Positions 27,356 through 37,300 of a DNA stretch of 64,000 bases are shown piece by piece. How positions within the stretch are numbered: position 1 is the first letter of the stretch; each line of letters starts with the position of its first letter. Where the stretch lies: NCBI RefSeq assembly GCF_001417735.1, contig NZ_BBUZ01000028.1, positions 186,001-250,000 of the forward strand, in the 5' to 3' direction. Made by a program: the position numbers and the translations under genes. This stretch comes from Streptomyces sp. NBRC 110028 (GTDB taxonomy: Bacteria > Actinomycetota > Actinomycetes > Streptomycetales > Streptomycetaceae). The notes beneath the pieces are model-generated. The model was not told where the DNA came from, did no database searches, and saw only the letters and a program-made list of their open reading frames with translations.

Positions 27356-28684
27356 TCAGTTCTGGGCCTGGAGGTTGTCGGCGTCGATTTCCTCGTCGAG
27401 TTCCCTCAGCCCCTTGTCCAGGTCGTGCACCGTGCCCCCCTCGACGCCGTAGGAGAAGTCCTGGAGGGAGACCACGTACTGTCCGCCGTTGATCGAGGCG
27501 GGCAGGGCGGTGCTGTATCGGTTCTGCGCGATATCCAGGAAGGCGCGGAAGGTGGGGTCCGGGTCGAGCTTGGGGGAGGTGAGCGCCGCCTTGGTGGACG
27601 GTACGTTGTGGATGGCGTTGGCGAAGGAGACGACCTGGTCGGTGTCGGCGGTCAGGAACTTCACCAGTTCCCATGCCGCGTTCTGGTGCTTGCTGCTGTG
27701 CCCTATGCCGATCACCGTTCCGGTGAGATAGCCCCGGCCGTAGGTCTCGGGCTTGTCGTCGGGCACCGGCAGGGGAGCGGTGCCCCATGCGAATTTCGCG
27801 CCCTTCATGAACAGGCCGCGCCATTCGCCGTCCATGTGCATGGCCAGCTTGCCGGTGAGGAAGGCGTTCTGCGAGGACATCTCGTCGCCGAAGGTGGTAC
27901 GGAACTTCTCCAGCGGACCGTAGCCGCCCTGGCTCCGCACCAGATCCCGCGTGGTGGCGAAGAAGTCCTTGGCGGCGCTGCCCTTCGCCAGCCGCGCCTT
28001 TCCGTCCTTGCCGAAGTAGGTCGGCCCCCACTGGGCGAAAAGCCGGTCCGGGCTGTTCTGGTAGAGCCGGAAGTTCGGCATGAAGCCGACCCGCTCGTAA
28101 CCGCCGTTCTTGGTGCGCTTGGTCAGCTTGACGGCGTCCCGCTTCAACTCCGACATCGTGCGCGGCGGGCGGGAGATCCCGGCTTCCCGGAACGCGTCCT
28201 TGTTGTAGTACATCCCGTACGCGTCGGCGAGCAGCGGCAGGGCGCACTGGTCGCCGTCGTAGCCGGTGTAGTCCAGCAGCGTCTTGGGGAAGACCTTGTT
28301 CTTGTCCAGGCCGGTCTTCTTCATGAACGGGTCGAGATCCACCCACATCCCGGACGAGCAGTACTGTCCGACATTGTTGGTGGTGAACGACGAGGCCACG
28401 TCCGGAGCGTCGTCCCCGCCGGCTCGCAGCGCCTGGTTCAAGGTGGCGTCGGTGACATTGCCGGTCGCCTTCACCTTGATGTTGGGGTGGAGCTTCTCGA
28501 ACCGGGCGATACCGGCGTCGATCGCCTTGACCTCGTTCTTGTCCGACCAGCCGTGCCAGAACTTCAGCGTGACGGGTTTGGACGGATCGTCGGTCGCGCT
28601 GCCGGTGCTGGGATTGGCGCAACCGGTCAGCAGCAGGGCACCGGCGCTCAGTACCGGGACGAGGGCGGCCGGCATTCGGGGCAT
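27356..28684 (-). CDS. csnE: Sugar-binding lipoprotein CsnE
   Basis: The 442-residue protein has a lipoprotein signal with lipobox LLTGC (Cys22), so it is anchored outside the membrane. It contains the family-1 binding-protein features LKFWHGWSDKNEVKAI, LLADAYGMYYNKDAF and DGEWRGLFMKG. It captures chitosan-derived oligosaccharides for CsnFG. The gene follows csnR by 97 bp. TTCCTTTACT upstream gives an AGGAAG ribosome site. Confidence 0.87.
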   Translation of the reverse strand: MPRMPAALVPVLSAGALLLTGCANPSTGSATDDPSKPVTLKFWHGWSDKNEVKAIDAGIARFEKLHPNIKVKATGNVTDATLNQALRAGGDDAPDVASSFTTNNVGQYCSSGMWVDLDPFMKKTGLDKNKVFPKTLLDYTGYDGDQCALPLLADAYGMYYNKDAFREAGISRPPRTMSELKRDAVKLTKRTKNGGYERVGFMPNFRLYQNSPDRLFAQWGPTYFGKDGKARLAKGSAAKDFFATTRDLVRSQGGYGPLEKFRTTFGDEMSSQNAFLTGKLAMHMDGEWRGLFMKGAKFAWGTAPLPVPDDKPETYGRGYLTGTVIGIGHSSKHQNAAWELVKFLTADTDQVVSFANAIHNVPSTKAALTSPKLDPDPTFRAFLDIAQNRYSTALPASINGGQYVVSLQDFSYGVEGGTVHDLDKGLRELDEEIDADNLQAQN

Positions 28685-28780
28685 GGGGGTACTTCCTTTA
28701 CTGCGGGGGACGGCAGGGGAAGCGGCGGTACGGGCGCCGGATGGACGGTGAATTTCAGGTGGCGTCTGAGGCGGTGATTC

Positions 28781-30004
28781 TCAGGCCGTGTCGAAAACGG
28801 TGTTACGCGCATCGGCGACCGCCTGACGCAGCGCGCCGATGAGTATCGGATCCCCCTCGATATCGCTGATCCGCAATTCCGGCCGGGGCAGCGCCAGCCC
28901 GGTCAGCTCGGTCTCGACCAGCTCGCGCAGCCGCTCCCCACCGGCCTGCGCGACCTCCCCCGACAGCACCACCAGCTCCGGGTCGACCACCGCGACGACG
29001 GAGGCGAGCCCGGCGGCCAGCCGCCGGGCCAGTTCGGTCAGCACCCGATCGCCCGCCCCCGGGGTGCGCAGCGCGGTGGCGAGGGCCTTGGCGGCCGTGG
29101 GTGCCTCGATGCCGTGCTCCCGGGCCAGCTCCACGACGGCGGGGGAGCCGACCAGCTTCTGGAACCCGCCGCCTCCGTCCGGCGCGGCCGCCGCGTCCGG
29201 TCCGCCGCGGGCGAGCGGCGCGCCCGGCAGCGGCATGTAGCCGATCTCCCCGGCTCCGCCGGTGGCCCCGCGCAGCAGCGTGCCGCCGAGCACGATGGCC
29301 GCGCCGACCCCCTCGTCGGCCCAGACGAGGGCGAAGTCGTCGAAGTCCTGGGCGGTGCCGTGGTGTTGTTCGGCGACGGCCGCCAGGTTGACGTCGTTCT
29401 CGATGACGATCGGTGTGTGCAGCACCTCGGCCAGCTCGTCCCGCAGGGCGCGCGACTGCCAGCCGGGCAGGTGCGGCGCGTAGCGCAGCTTCCCGGTGCG
29501 CGGGTCGAGGGCGCCGGGGGTGCCGATGACGGTCCCGTGCAGATCGGACCGGTCGAGCCCGGCCGCGGCCAGGGCGCCGTCGACGGCCTCGGCCACCAGC
29601 TCCGCGGTGCGGCCGGTCAGGGACTCGTCGGTGGTGGGGGCGGTCACCCGGTGCTCGCCGACCACCTGGCCGGTGATGTCGGCGACGGCGGCGGTGATGC
29701 CCTCCTGGTCGACGGCGAGCGCGGCGACATGGGCGGCGGCCGGGTTGATCTCGTACAGCTGGGCGTTGGGTCCGGGCCGCCCGGTCACATTGCCGGTCGG
29801 ACGGACCAGCCCGGCGGACTCCAGGCGGGCCAGCAGTTGTGAGGCGGTCGGCTTGGACAGCCCGGTCAGCTCCCCGAGCCGGGTCCGGGTCAGCGGGCCG
29901 TGCGCGGCCAGCAGGTCCAGCGCGGCCCGGTCGTTCATGGCGCGCAGGACCCGGGGGGTCCCGGGCGTGCCGTTGGGGGTGTTGCCGGGGGGTGGTGCGG
30001 CCAT
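28781..30004 (-). CDS. csnR: ROK-family repressor CsnR
   Basis: The 407-residue protein has an N-terminal winged HTH (residues 20-75, LTRTRLGELTGLSKPTASQLLARL) and a ROK sugar-kinase-like domain (about 85-400) with a VWADEGVGAAIVLG core. In S. coelicolor the equivalent CsnR represses the csnR-K operon and is released by chitosan oligosaccharides. It is the first gene of the operon. ATG 30004 follows GGCGGGG; GTG 30022 is an alternative. The predicted operator lies just upstream. Confidence 0.84.
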   Translation of the reverse strand: MAAPPPGNTPNGTPGTPRVLRAMNDRAALDLLAAHGPLTRTRLGELTGLSKPTASQLLARLESAGLVRPTGNVTGRPGPNAQLYEINPAAAHVAALAVDQEGITAAVADITGQVVGEHRVTAPTTDESLTGRTAELVAEAVDGALAAAGLDRSDLHGTVIGTPGALDPRTGKLRYAPHLPGWQSRALRDELAEVLHTPIVIENDVNLAAVAEQHHGTAQDFDDFALVWADEGVGAAIVLGGTLLRGATGGAGEIGYMPLPGAPLARGGPDAAAAPDGGGGFQKLVGSPAVVELAREHGIEAPTAAKALATALRTPGAGDRVLTELARRLAAGLASVVAVVDPELVVLSGEVAQAGGERLRELVETELTGLALPRPELRISDIEGDPILIGALRQAVADARNTVFDTA

Positions 30005-30026
30005 GGTGGTGCCCCGCCTCACTCTG

Positions 30027-30043
30027 TTAAGAAACTTTCCTAT
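30027..30043. promoter_or_regulatory. Putative CsnR operator
   Basis: TTAAGAAACTTTCCTAT is an imperfect palindrome 22 bp upstream of the csnR start. It resembles the GAAA-N-TTTC pattern of ROK-family operators (autoregulation). The match is by eye only. Confidence 0.6.
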
Positions 30044-30194
30044 TGATGAAGAGGAAGGTAAGACGCTTCCGGGGCGACGTCAATGGGTGTGAGCGTCCGG
30101 ATTTGGTGTCTTCTTGGCGAAGCCATGGACCTGGCATGGACAAGTCACCGAGAGAGTGGCCTATCGACCATATGGATCACTCACAGGGGGTCAG

Positions 30195-32168
30195 GTGAGA
30201 TCGTCTTCTTTCAGGTCGTCTTCCTTCCGCGTGCGCGCGGCCTTGGTGGTGGCGACGGCACTGCCGCTCACGGTGGGCGTACCCGTCGCTCAGGCCGACT
30301 CGGCACCGTCCGGACGGGACACCCTGAGCGCGACCAAGCCCGCCTGGGCGACCGCGAGTTCGGACCAGGGGGCCGCCGCCGACAGCGGTAAGGTCGCCGC
30401 GCGCGTCTACCTCGCCGGGCGGGACGCCGAGGGGCTCGCGGACTACGCCGCCGCCGTGTCCGACCCCTCCTCACCCACCCACGGCGAGTATTTGACGGCC
30501 CGGCAGACCCGGGAGCGGTTCGGGCCGACCCGGCAGCAGACCGACGCCGTGACCGACTGGCTGCGCGGCGCCGGACTCACCGTCACCGGCCACAACGAGC
30601 ACTACGTCTCGGTGACCGGCCAGGTGGTCGCCGCGGAGAAGGCGTTCGGCACCCAGCTGCACAACTACACCAAGGACGGAACGGTCTACCGGGCCCCGGC
30701 CAAGGCCGCCACCGTGCCCGCCTCGCTGAACGGCGCCGTCCTCACCGTCGTCGGCCTGGACAACGCGCCCAAGCGGGCCAGGCACATGGCCACCCAGGGG
30801 GAGACGCTGCCGCCGCCCGGAGCGGTCTTCAAGAACGCCGGGCCCTTCTCCAGCTACTACGGCTCCCGGACCGACAAGAGCCTGCCCTCCGCGTACGGCG
30901 CCAAGCAGCCGTACGCCATCAAGGGGTACACCGGCGAGCAGCTGCGCGCGGCCTACGGCGCCACAAGCCGCAACACCGGCAAGGGCGTGACGGTCGCCAT
31001 CACCGACGCCTTCGCCTCGCCGACCATCGCCGCCGACGCCGCCCGCTACGCGAAGCGCAACGGCGACCCCGGCTACAGCAAGGGCCAGCTGACGCAGGTG
31101 CTGCCCGCCGAGTACCGGAACACCGAGGACTGTGACGCGAGCGGCTGGTACGGCGAGGAGACCCTCGACGTCGAGGCCGTGCACGCGCTGGCCCCCGCGT
31201 CCGACATCGTCTACGTCGGCGGCGCGTCCTGCACCGACAACGACCTGCTGGACGCGCTCGCCAAGGTCGTCGACAACCGGCTGGCCGACATCGTCTCCAA
31301 CTCCTGGGGCGATGTGGAGGCCAACCAGACCCCGGACCTGGCGCTCGCCTACGACCAGATCTTCCAGCAGGGCGCGGTCGAGGGCATCGGCTTCTACTTC
31401 TCCTCCGGCGACAACGGCGACAACGTCGCCTCCACCGGCACCAAGCAGGTCGACACCCCCGCCAACTCGGCGTGGGTGACGGCCGTCGGCGGCACCTCAC
31501 TGGCCGTGGGCAAGAAGAACACGTATCAGTGGGAGACCGGCTGGGGCACCACCAAGGCCACTCTCACGGCGGACGGCAGCAACTGGGACTCGCTGCCCGG
31601 CGCGTACACCTCGGGTGCCGGAGGCGGCACCAGCAAGACCGTGCCGCAGCCGTTCTACCAGCGCGGTGTGGTGCCCGACGCGCTCGCCCGGGCGAACGGC
31701 GGAACCGCCAAGCAGCGCGTCACCCCGGACGTCGCGGCCGTCGCCGACCCCAACACCGGCTTCCTGGTGGGGCAGACCCAGACCTTCCCCGACGGATCGC
31801 TCCAGTACGGCGAATACCGCATCGGCGGCACTTCGCTGGCCGCCCCGGTGATCGCCGGCGTCCAGGCGCTGGCCCAGCAGGCGGGCGGCGGACGGCCGCT
31901 CGGCTTCGCCAACCCGTCGCTGTACGGCCGGTACGGCACCGCCTCGTACCACGATGTGACCGACCATCCGCTGGGCGCCGGGGTCTCGCTGGGCGTGGTC
32001 CGGGTCGACTACGTCAACAGCCACGACGCCTCGGACGGCCTGGTCACCTCGCTGCGCAGCCTCGGCCGCGACAGCTCGCTCAGCGCGGTCGTCGGCTACG
32101 ACGACGTGACCGGGGTGGGCACCCCGGCCGCCGGATACCTGGCGTCCTTCGGCGCGCACCGCCGCTGA
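30195..32168 (+). CDS. Secreted sedolisin (S53) serine peptidase
   Basis: The precursor has a signal peptide (residues 1-28), an activation propeptide (about 40-210) and a mature S53 domain. The catalytic residues are placed as Glu321 and Asp325 (GEETLDVE), oxyanion Asp373 (NSWGD) and Ser547 (GGTSLAAP). The C-terminal DDVTGVGTP is a calcium-site candidate. Sedolisins act at acidic pH outside the cell. GTG 30195 is chosen because it has AGGGGGTCAG upstream and yields a normal signal peptide; the frame opens at 30114. Confidence 0.88.
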   Translation: MRSSSFRSSSFRVRAALVVATALPLTVGVPVAQADSAPSGRDTLSATKPAWATASSDQGAAADSGKVAARVYLAGRDAEGLADYAAAVSDPSSPTHGEYLTARQTRERFGPTRQQTDAVTDWLRGAGLTVTGHNEHYVSVTGQVVAAEKAFGTQLHNYTKDGTVYRAPAKAATVPASLNGAVLTVVGLDNAPKRARHMATQGETLPPPGAVFKNAGPFSSYYGSRTDKSLPSAYGAKQPYAIKGYTGEQLRAAYGATSRNTGKGVTVAITDAFASPTIAADAARYAKRNGDPGYSKGQLTQVLPAEYRNTEDCDASGWYGEETLDVEAVHALAPASDIVYVGGASCTDNDLLDALAKVVDNRLADIVSNSWGDVEANQTPDLALAYDQIFQQGAVEGIGFYFSSGDNGDNVASTGTKQVDTPANSAWVTAVGGTSLAVGKKNTYQWETGWGTTKATLTADGSNWDSLPGAYTSGAGGGTSKTVPQPFYQRGVVPDALARANGGTAKQRVTPDVAAVADPNTGFLVGQTQTFPDGSLQYGEYRIGGTSLAAPVIAGVQALAQQAGGGRPLGFANPSLYGRYGTASYHDVTDHPLGAGVSLGVVRVDYVNSHDASDGLVTSLRSLGRDSSLSAVVGYDDVTGVGTPAAGYLASFGAHRR

Positions 32169-32201
32169 TCCGCCGCTGATCCGCGCCCTGCGCCCGCCGT
32201 G

Positions 32202-32236
32202 CCGCCCGCCCCCTCGCTTCGAGGGGGGGCGGGCGG
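32202..32236 (+). terminator. Hairpin after the S53 peptidase
   Basis: CCGCCCGCCCCCTCG and CGAGGGGGGGCGGGCGG pair across CTT. It lies between the convergent peptidase and MscS genes, so it may serve both. Confidence 0.7.
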
Positions 32237-32237
32237 T

Positions 32238-33320
32238 TCACTTCGAGGGGGCGGGCGGGGTCGTCGTGGGCGGCGCGAGGGGGCTGGCCGCGGCGGACTG
32301 CGGCGACTCGGGGTTGGCCAGCGCGGACGGCGCGGTCATGGAGGCCGTCGGGTCGGCCGCCTCGCCCGCCGGATCGCCCTCGGGCGGGCGGCCGACCAAC
32401 TGGATGCCCGCCTCGTTCAGCGCCTTCTTGATCCGCCAGCGCAGCTCGCGCTCGACGTTGAGGGACTTGCCCGGCATGGTCCGCGCCGAGACCCGGACGA
32501 TCATGGAGTCCAGATAGACCGCGGTGAGTCCCAGCACCTCTATCGGCTCCCACAGCCGCTCGTTCCACGGCTCGTCCTTGGCCATGTCCACACCGACCTG
32601 GTTGATCACCTCGCGGACCCGGTCCAGGTCCTCGTCGGCACGGATCTGGACGTCGACCCCGGCCGTCGCCCAGCCCTGGCTGAGGTTGCCGATCCGCTTG
32701 ACCTCGCCATTGCGGACGTACCAGATCTCCCCGCTGTCCCCGCGCAGCTTGGTGACCCGCAGACCGACCTCGATCACCTCGCCGGAGGCCACCCCCGCGT
32801 CGATCGAGTCACCCACCCCGTACTGGTCCTCAAGGATCATGAAGACGCCGGAGAGGAAGTCGGTGACCAGGTTGCGGGCGCCGAAACCGATGGCCACACC
32901 CGCCACACCGGCGCTCGCGAGCAGCGGCGCCAGATTGATCTGCAGGGCGGAGAGGATCATCAGCCCCGCGGTCCCCATGATCGCGAACGAGGCGACGGAG
33001 CGCAGCACCGAGCCGATGGCCGCGGACCGCTGCCGCCGCCGTTCGACGTTGACCAGCAGCCCGCCGAGCGCGGTGCCGTTCACGGCCTGGGCCGTGCGGT
33101 TCATGCGCTCGATCAGCTTGGTGATCCCCCGCCGCACGACGGACCGGAGGACGAACGCGATCACCAGGATCAGGGCTATGCGCAGCCCGACGCTGAGCCA
33201 GGTGGACCAGTTCTCCTCCACCCAGCCCGCGGCGTTGGTGGCGCTCCTGTGCGCATCGTCCAGAGTTGGGGTCGTGGGACGAGGCGTCGAGTCAGCGGCC
33301 AGAGCGGCGGACCAGAACAC
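32238..33320 (-). CDS. MscS-type mechanosensitive channel
   Basis: This 360-residue protein has three N-terminal membrane helices (about 40-60, 100-118, 125-145) and the MscS pore signature (GVAGVAIGFGARNLVTDFLSG). The channel cytoplasmic vestibule follows. The C-terminal tail (about 310-360) is Pro/Ala/Ser-rich and disordered. The channel opens on hypo-osmotic shock. The start codon is GTG 33320 with a weak ribosome site. Confidence 0.87.
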   Translation of the reverse strand: MFWSAALAADSTPRPTTPTLDDAHRSATNAAGWVEENWSTWLSVGLRIALILVIAFVLRSVVRRGITKLIERMNRTAQAVNGTALGGLLVNVERRRQRSAAIGSVLRSVASFAIMGTAGLMILSALQINLAPLLASAGVAGVAIGFGARNLVTDFLSGVFMILEDQYGVGDSIDAGVASGEVIEVGLRVTKLRGDSGEIWYVRNGEVKRIGNLSQGWATAGVDVQIRADEDLDRVREVINQVGVDMAKDEPWNERLWEPIEVLGLTAVYLDSMIVRVSARTMPGKSLNVERELRWRIKKALNEAGIQLVGRPPEGDPAGEAADPTASMTAPSALANPESPQSAAASPLAPPTTTPPAPSK

Positions 33321-33740
33321 AGCGGAAACCCTTCGTGTACGGCATGCCCGCGCGGATGGCGCACGCGCAATTCCTTCACACAGTAGCCGGGCGCGGGAAA
33401 GCGCCGTTCCTGTGTTCGAGAGCGCGCGAGCGCGCCCGGGGGGCGCACAAAAGCAGGGGGAACGGCCTCAGCTCGCGGTTTCCGCCGCCGCCCGGAGGCC
33501 GGTCGTCCGCAGAGCGGCCCGGCGGCCGCCCGGGGCCGTGATTCTTGCCACTCCAGCGAAGCTCTCGTGGGCCTCGTGTGCAGTGTGGATGGGTCGTGGG
33601 CGGGTCGTCCACGCGCGGTACGCGGAAATGCCTCTCAACCGTTAACCCGGTGATAGTGGCGTTCCGGCCAGGGTTCAGGGGAAACTGGGGGAGATCGTCC
33701 CGGCGCGAGCCACGCGCCGCCGGCGTACAAGGAGGCATCC
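33321..33740. other. Divergent intergenic region between mscS and HNH gene
   Basis: This 420-bp region holds the promoters of both flanking genes. A GTTAACCCGG sequence and ribosome site AAGGAGG lie just before the HNH gene. No gene, repeat or strong hairpin is seen. Confidence 0.35.
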
Positions 33741-34277
33741 GTGCCGCATGTCCTGGTCCTCAACGCGTCGTACGAGCCGCTCGGCGTCGTACCGCTCCGT
33801 CGCGCGCTCATTCTCGTCCTCAACGACAAGGCCGTCAGCCTCGAGGACTCAGGCGCCCTGATGCACAGCGCAACCCGTGCGATCCCCGCTCCCAGCGTCG
33901 TCAGGCTGAAGCGCTTCGTGCGGGTGCCCTTTCGCGGGCCCGTCCCGCTCACCCGCCGCGCCCTGTTCGCCCGCGACGGCGGCAGATGCGCCTACTGTGG
34001 TGGCGTCGCAACCAGCGTCGATCACGTCATCCCGCGCAGCCGTGGCGGGCAGCACACCTGGGAAAACGTGGTCGCCGCGTGCCGTCGCTGCAATCACGTC
34101 AAGGCGGACCGGCACGTCGCCGAGATCGGCTGGCGGCTGCGCCATCAACCCGCGCCGCCGTCCGGCCTCGCCTGGCGCATCATCGGCACCGGCCATAGGG
34201 ACCCGCGCTGGCTGCCATACCTGGAGGCATTCGGCGCGGACGACGCGATGGCCCGGATCGACGGCAAATCCGCCTGA
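33741..34277 (+). CDS. HNH endonuclease-domain protein
   Basis: This 178-residue protein has a small HNH fold with a zinc-binding CAYCGG, the nuclease core DHVIPRSRGGQHTWENVV and CRRCNHVKAD. It matches the actinobacterial stand-alone HNH protein that starts with VLNASYEPLG. The target is unknown. GTG 33741 is preceded by AAGGAGG. Confidence 0.86.
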   Translation: MPHVLVLNASYEPLGVVPLRRALILVLNDKAVSLEDSGALMHSATRAIPAPSVVRLKRFVRVPFRGPVPLTRRALFARDGGRCAYCGGVATSVDHVIPRSRGGQHTWENVVAACRRCNHVKADRHVAEIGWRLRHQPAPPSGLAWRIIGTGHRDPRWLPYLEAFGADDAMARIDGKSA

Positions 34278-34319
34278 GATACCGGGCTCGCCCTTTTTCG
34301 GGACCGGGTTCCGCCGGCA

Positions 34320-34349
34320 GGTGCCCCCGACCGTTGAGGTGGGGGCACC
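34320..34349. terminator. Convergent terminator between HNH and GH84 genes
   Basis: GGTGCCCCC and GGGGGCACC pair (9 bp) with a 12-nt loop. It could stop transcription from either side. Confidence 0.6.
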
Positions 34350-34364
34350 GCACGGCGATGGGGC

Positions 34365-37300
34365 CTATCTGTCTGGTTTCCCCGGTTTCCCCGTTCTCTC
34401 CGGTTTCTCCGCCGCGTACGCCGCTACCGACCAGAGCGAGTAGCCGAAGCGGGTGCCGCGCTCGATGCCCTGGATCCGGACGAACCGGGTGCCCGGGGCG
34501 TCCACCCCCACCATCTCCAGGCCGCCCTTGCCGTCGGTGACGGTCGCCGCCGTGCGCCAGATGCGTCCGTCCGCCGAGACCTGGACCCGGTAGCGCGAGG
34601 CGTACGCGTCCTGCCAGCGCAGATCGAGCCGCCCGAGGTGGGCCGGGCGGGCCAGTTCGAGCTGGAGCCAGGCGCCGTCCTCGGCAGGGGAGGACCAGCG
34701 GGTCCCGGGGTCGCCGTCGACGGCCGCGGAGGCCGGGAAGTCGGGGGTCTCATCGCCGGACGAGGTCGCCTTCGTACCCTTCGCGCGGGCCAGGTCGGGG
34801 CCGCTGGTGCGGGGCAGGGCCCGGACGGTCAGCATGCGCTGCTCCGACCCGAAGCGGACCGGGACGGCGTATGCGCCCGGCTTGGTGTCCTTGTCGACGG
34901 AAATCTCGATCCGGGCGGTCGCCGTGGCCCCGCGCGGGGCCGTCACCCCCTCGGGGGCCCGGGCCGTGATGCCGCGCGGGGTGCGCAGCGTCAGGTCGTC
35001 GTTCACATCGCCCGGGCGCAGTGAGGTCAGCTCGGCCCTGAGGGTCACGGACCGGCCGCCGGCCTCGGCGTCCACGGATTCGCGCGACAGCCGCAACTCG
35101 GCGGCCGGGGTGTCGGCGAACCAGGGGGTTATCTCGTGCACGGTGGGCGGCGTGGTGCCCGCCGCCCAGCTCAGCCGGACCGCGTCGGCGCGTATGCCCT
35201 TGCCGCCGACCTGCGTGAAGCCGTCCGTGGCCAGCGCGCCGAGCCGGCGCCAGCCCTCGCCCGGCACATGGGCCTCGACGGTGCCCGAGCCCTCCGCGGA
35301 CCGCCCGGTGAGCGCGGAGACCGAGGACAGCGGGCGGGTACGGCCGAAGCGCACGGTGACCGGTTTGCGCGGGGAGGCCACCGCGGTGGTCGCCTTGCCG
35401 TCCGCGGCCGCCTGATCGGCCTCGCGCGTACGGAGCTTCTCGCTGCCGGACCGCTTCACGCCGGACCAGTCGTCCGCCTGGGCCAGGGCCTTCTTCAGGA
35501 AGGGGTCCAGCACGTCCTTGCCGACCGTGACCCGGCTGTCCGCGATCTTCTCGCGCAGCCCCTCCACCGCCAGCCGGGCCGTCCAGGCCCTGTCGCCGTC
35601 GCCGTGCGCCTGGGCGGTGAGCATGTCCACCGCCCGCACGCCCGCGTCGCCGTAGCGCCCGAGCTGGTCGAGCCAGGGCCGTACGTCGTCGCCCAGCGTC
35701 CCGGACAGCCGCTCGGGGGCGTCCCGCATGGTGCGGAACGCCGCGCGCAGCCGGTCCGCCGCCCGGTCCAGCCGCCCCACGTCCGTACGGCCGACCGCCG
35801 ACCAGAAGGCGTCGGTCAGGGGGCGCAGATACGCGGACTCGTCGCCGCCGAGCACCGAGGACGCGTCGTTCCCGGCGAGCGCGTGCAGCGCCGCGCGGGT
35901 CTTGCCGTCCGGTCCGGCCAGGTCGTCGATGGCTGCCCGCCAGGACTCCTGGGGGCGGTAGCCGCGCGGGTTCCAGGCGAAGTCGGCCGCCGTGAACAGC
36001 GGGATGCGGGACGCGGTCGGCTGCTCCATGGCGTTGGCCAGTAAGGCGGCGGACTGGGTGGCCACGGCCGGGTCCCGGCCGGTGTAGGGGCCGAGGAAGA
36101 TCCGGTCCTGGGCGTAGTCGTTGACCGGGTAGTTGTCCATGGTGACCAGCCGGTGCCCGAAGGCGGCCCGGGCGCCGGCCAGCTCACCGCCGGTGATCGT
36201 CCGGGGCACCACCCCGACGCCGGTCCAGGCCACCTCGACGGCGGTGTCGAGATCGGCGGCCAGCGCGCGCCGGAAGTCGGTGTCGCCGTCCTGGTAGTAC
36301 TCGGTCGGCATCAGCGAGAGCGGCGCCGCGTCCGGGTGCCGCCCGGCCAGGTGACGGGCGACCGCGTTGGCCATCCTGGCCTGCGCCTTCGCCGCCGCCT
36401 CGGGGCCGGAGCCGAAGGTGTCGGCGTCCTTGCCGCAGTGCCACTCGCTGTAGCTGACGTCCTGGAACTGGAGCTGGAAGGAGCGCACCCCCAGCGCCCA
36501 CATGGCGTCGATCTTCTTCAGCAGCGCCTTCAGATCGCTGTCGGAGGAGAAGCACATCTCCTGGCCGGGGGAGACCGCCCAGCCGAGCGTCACATGGTTG
36601 GCACGGGCGCGGGTGGCCAGCTCGCGGAACTCCTCGCGCCGCTCGGCCGGGTACGGATCGCGCCAGCGGGCCTGGCGGTACGGGTCGTCGCCGGGCGCGT
36701 ACAGGTAGCGGTTCTGCTTGGTGCGGCCCATGAAGTCGAGCTGGGCCAGCCGGTCCCGGTGCGACCAGGGGGAGCCGTAGAAGCCCTCGGTGGTGCCCCG
36801 GACCGCCGTACCGGGCCAGTCGCGGACGGTGACCCCGGCGAACGCCTTGGCGTCCTGGCCGCCCTTCCGCTGGACGAGCAGCTGGCGCAGCGTCTGGACG
36901 GCGTGGAAGAGGCCGTCCGGCCCGACACCGTCCAGCGCGACCGTGGCGCGCCCGTCCACCCGGCCGGTGGCCAGCCGGTAGCCGCCGGACGGGAGGTCGT
37001 CGCGCTCCGGCGCCCGCAGCGCGCGCAACGCGGTCTGCGCGCCCTTGCCTCCGGCGTGCACCACGAGCCCGCGCGCCGGGGGTGTGCCCCCTGGGGTCGC
37101 TTCGGTGACCGTACGCACCCCCGCGTCGTGCAGCAGGGAGCGCAGCGCGTCCAGCGCGTACGGATCGGCGTCGCCGTCGGCTATCAGCGTGGCCTCGCCG
37201 GATATCGCCACATCCGCCCCCTGGGCGCGCAGCGACTGGGGCCGCGGCCAGACCGGCGGCACGGCTCCGGCGCTGTCCCGGTCCGGTGTGGAGGTCCCGG

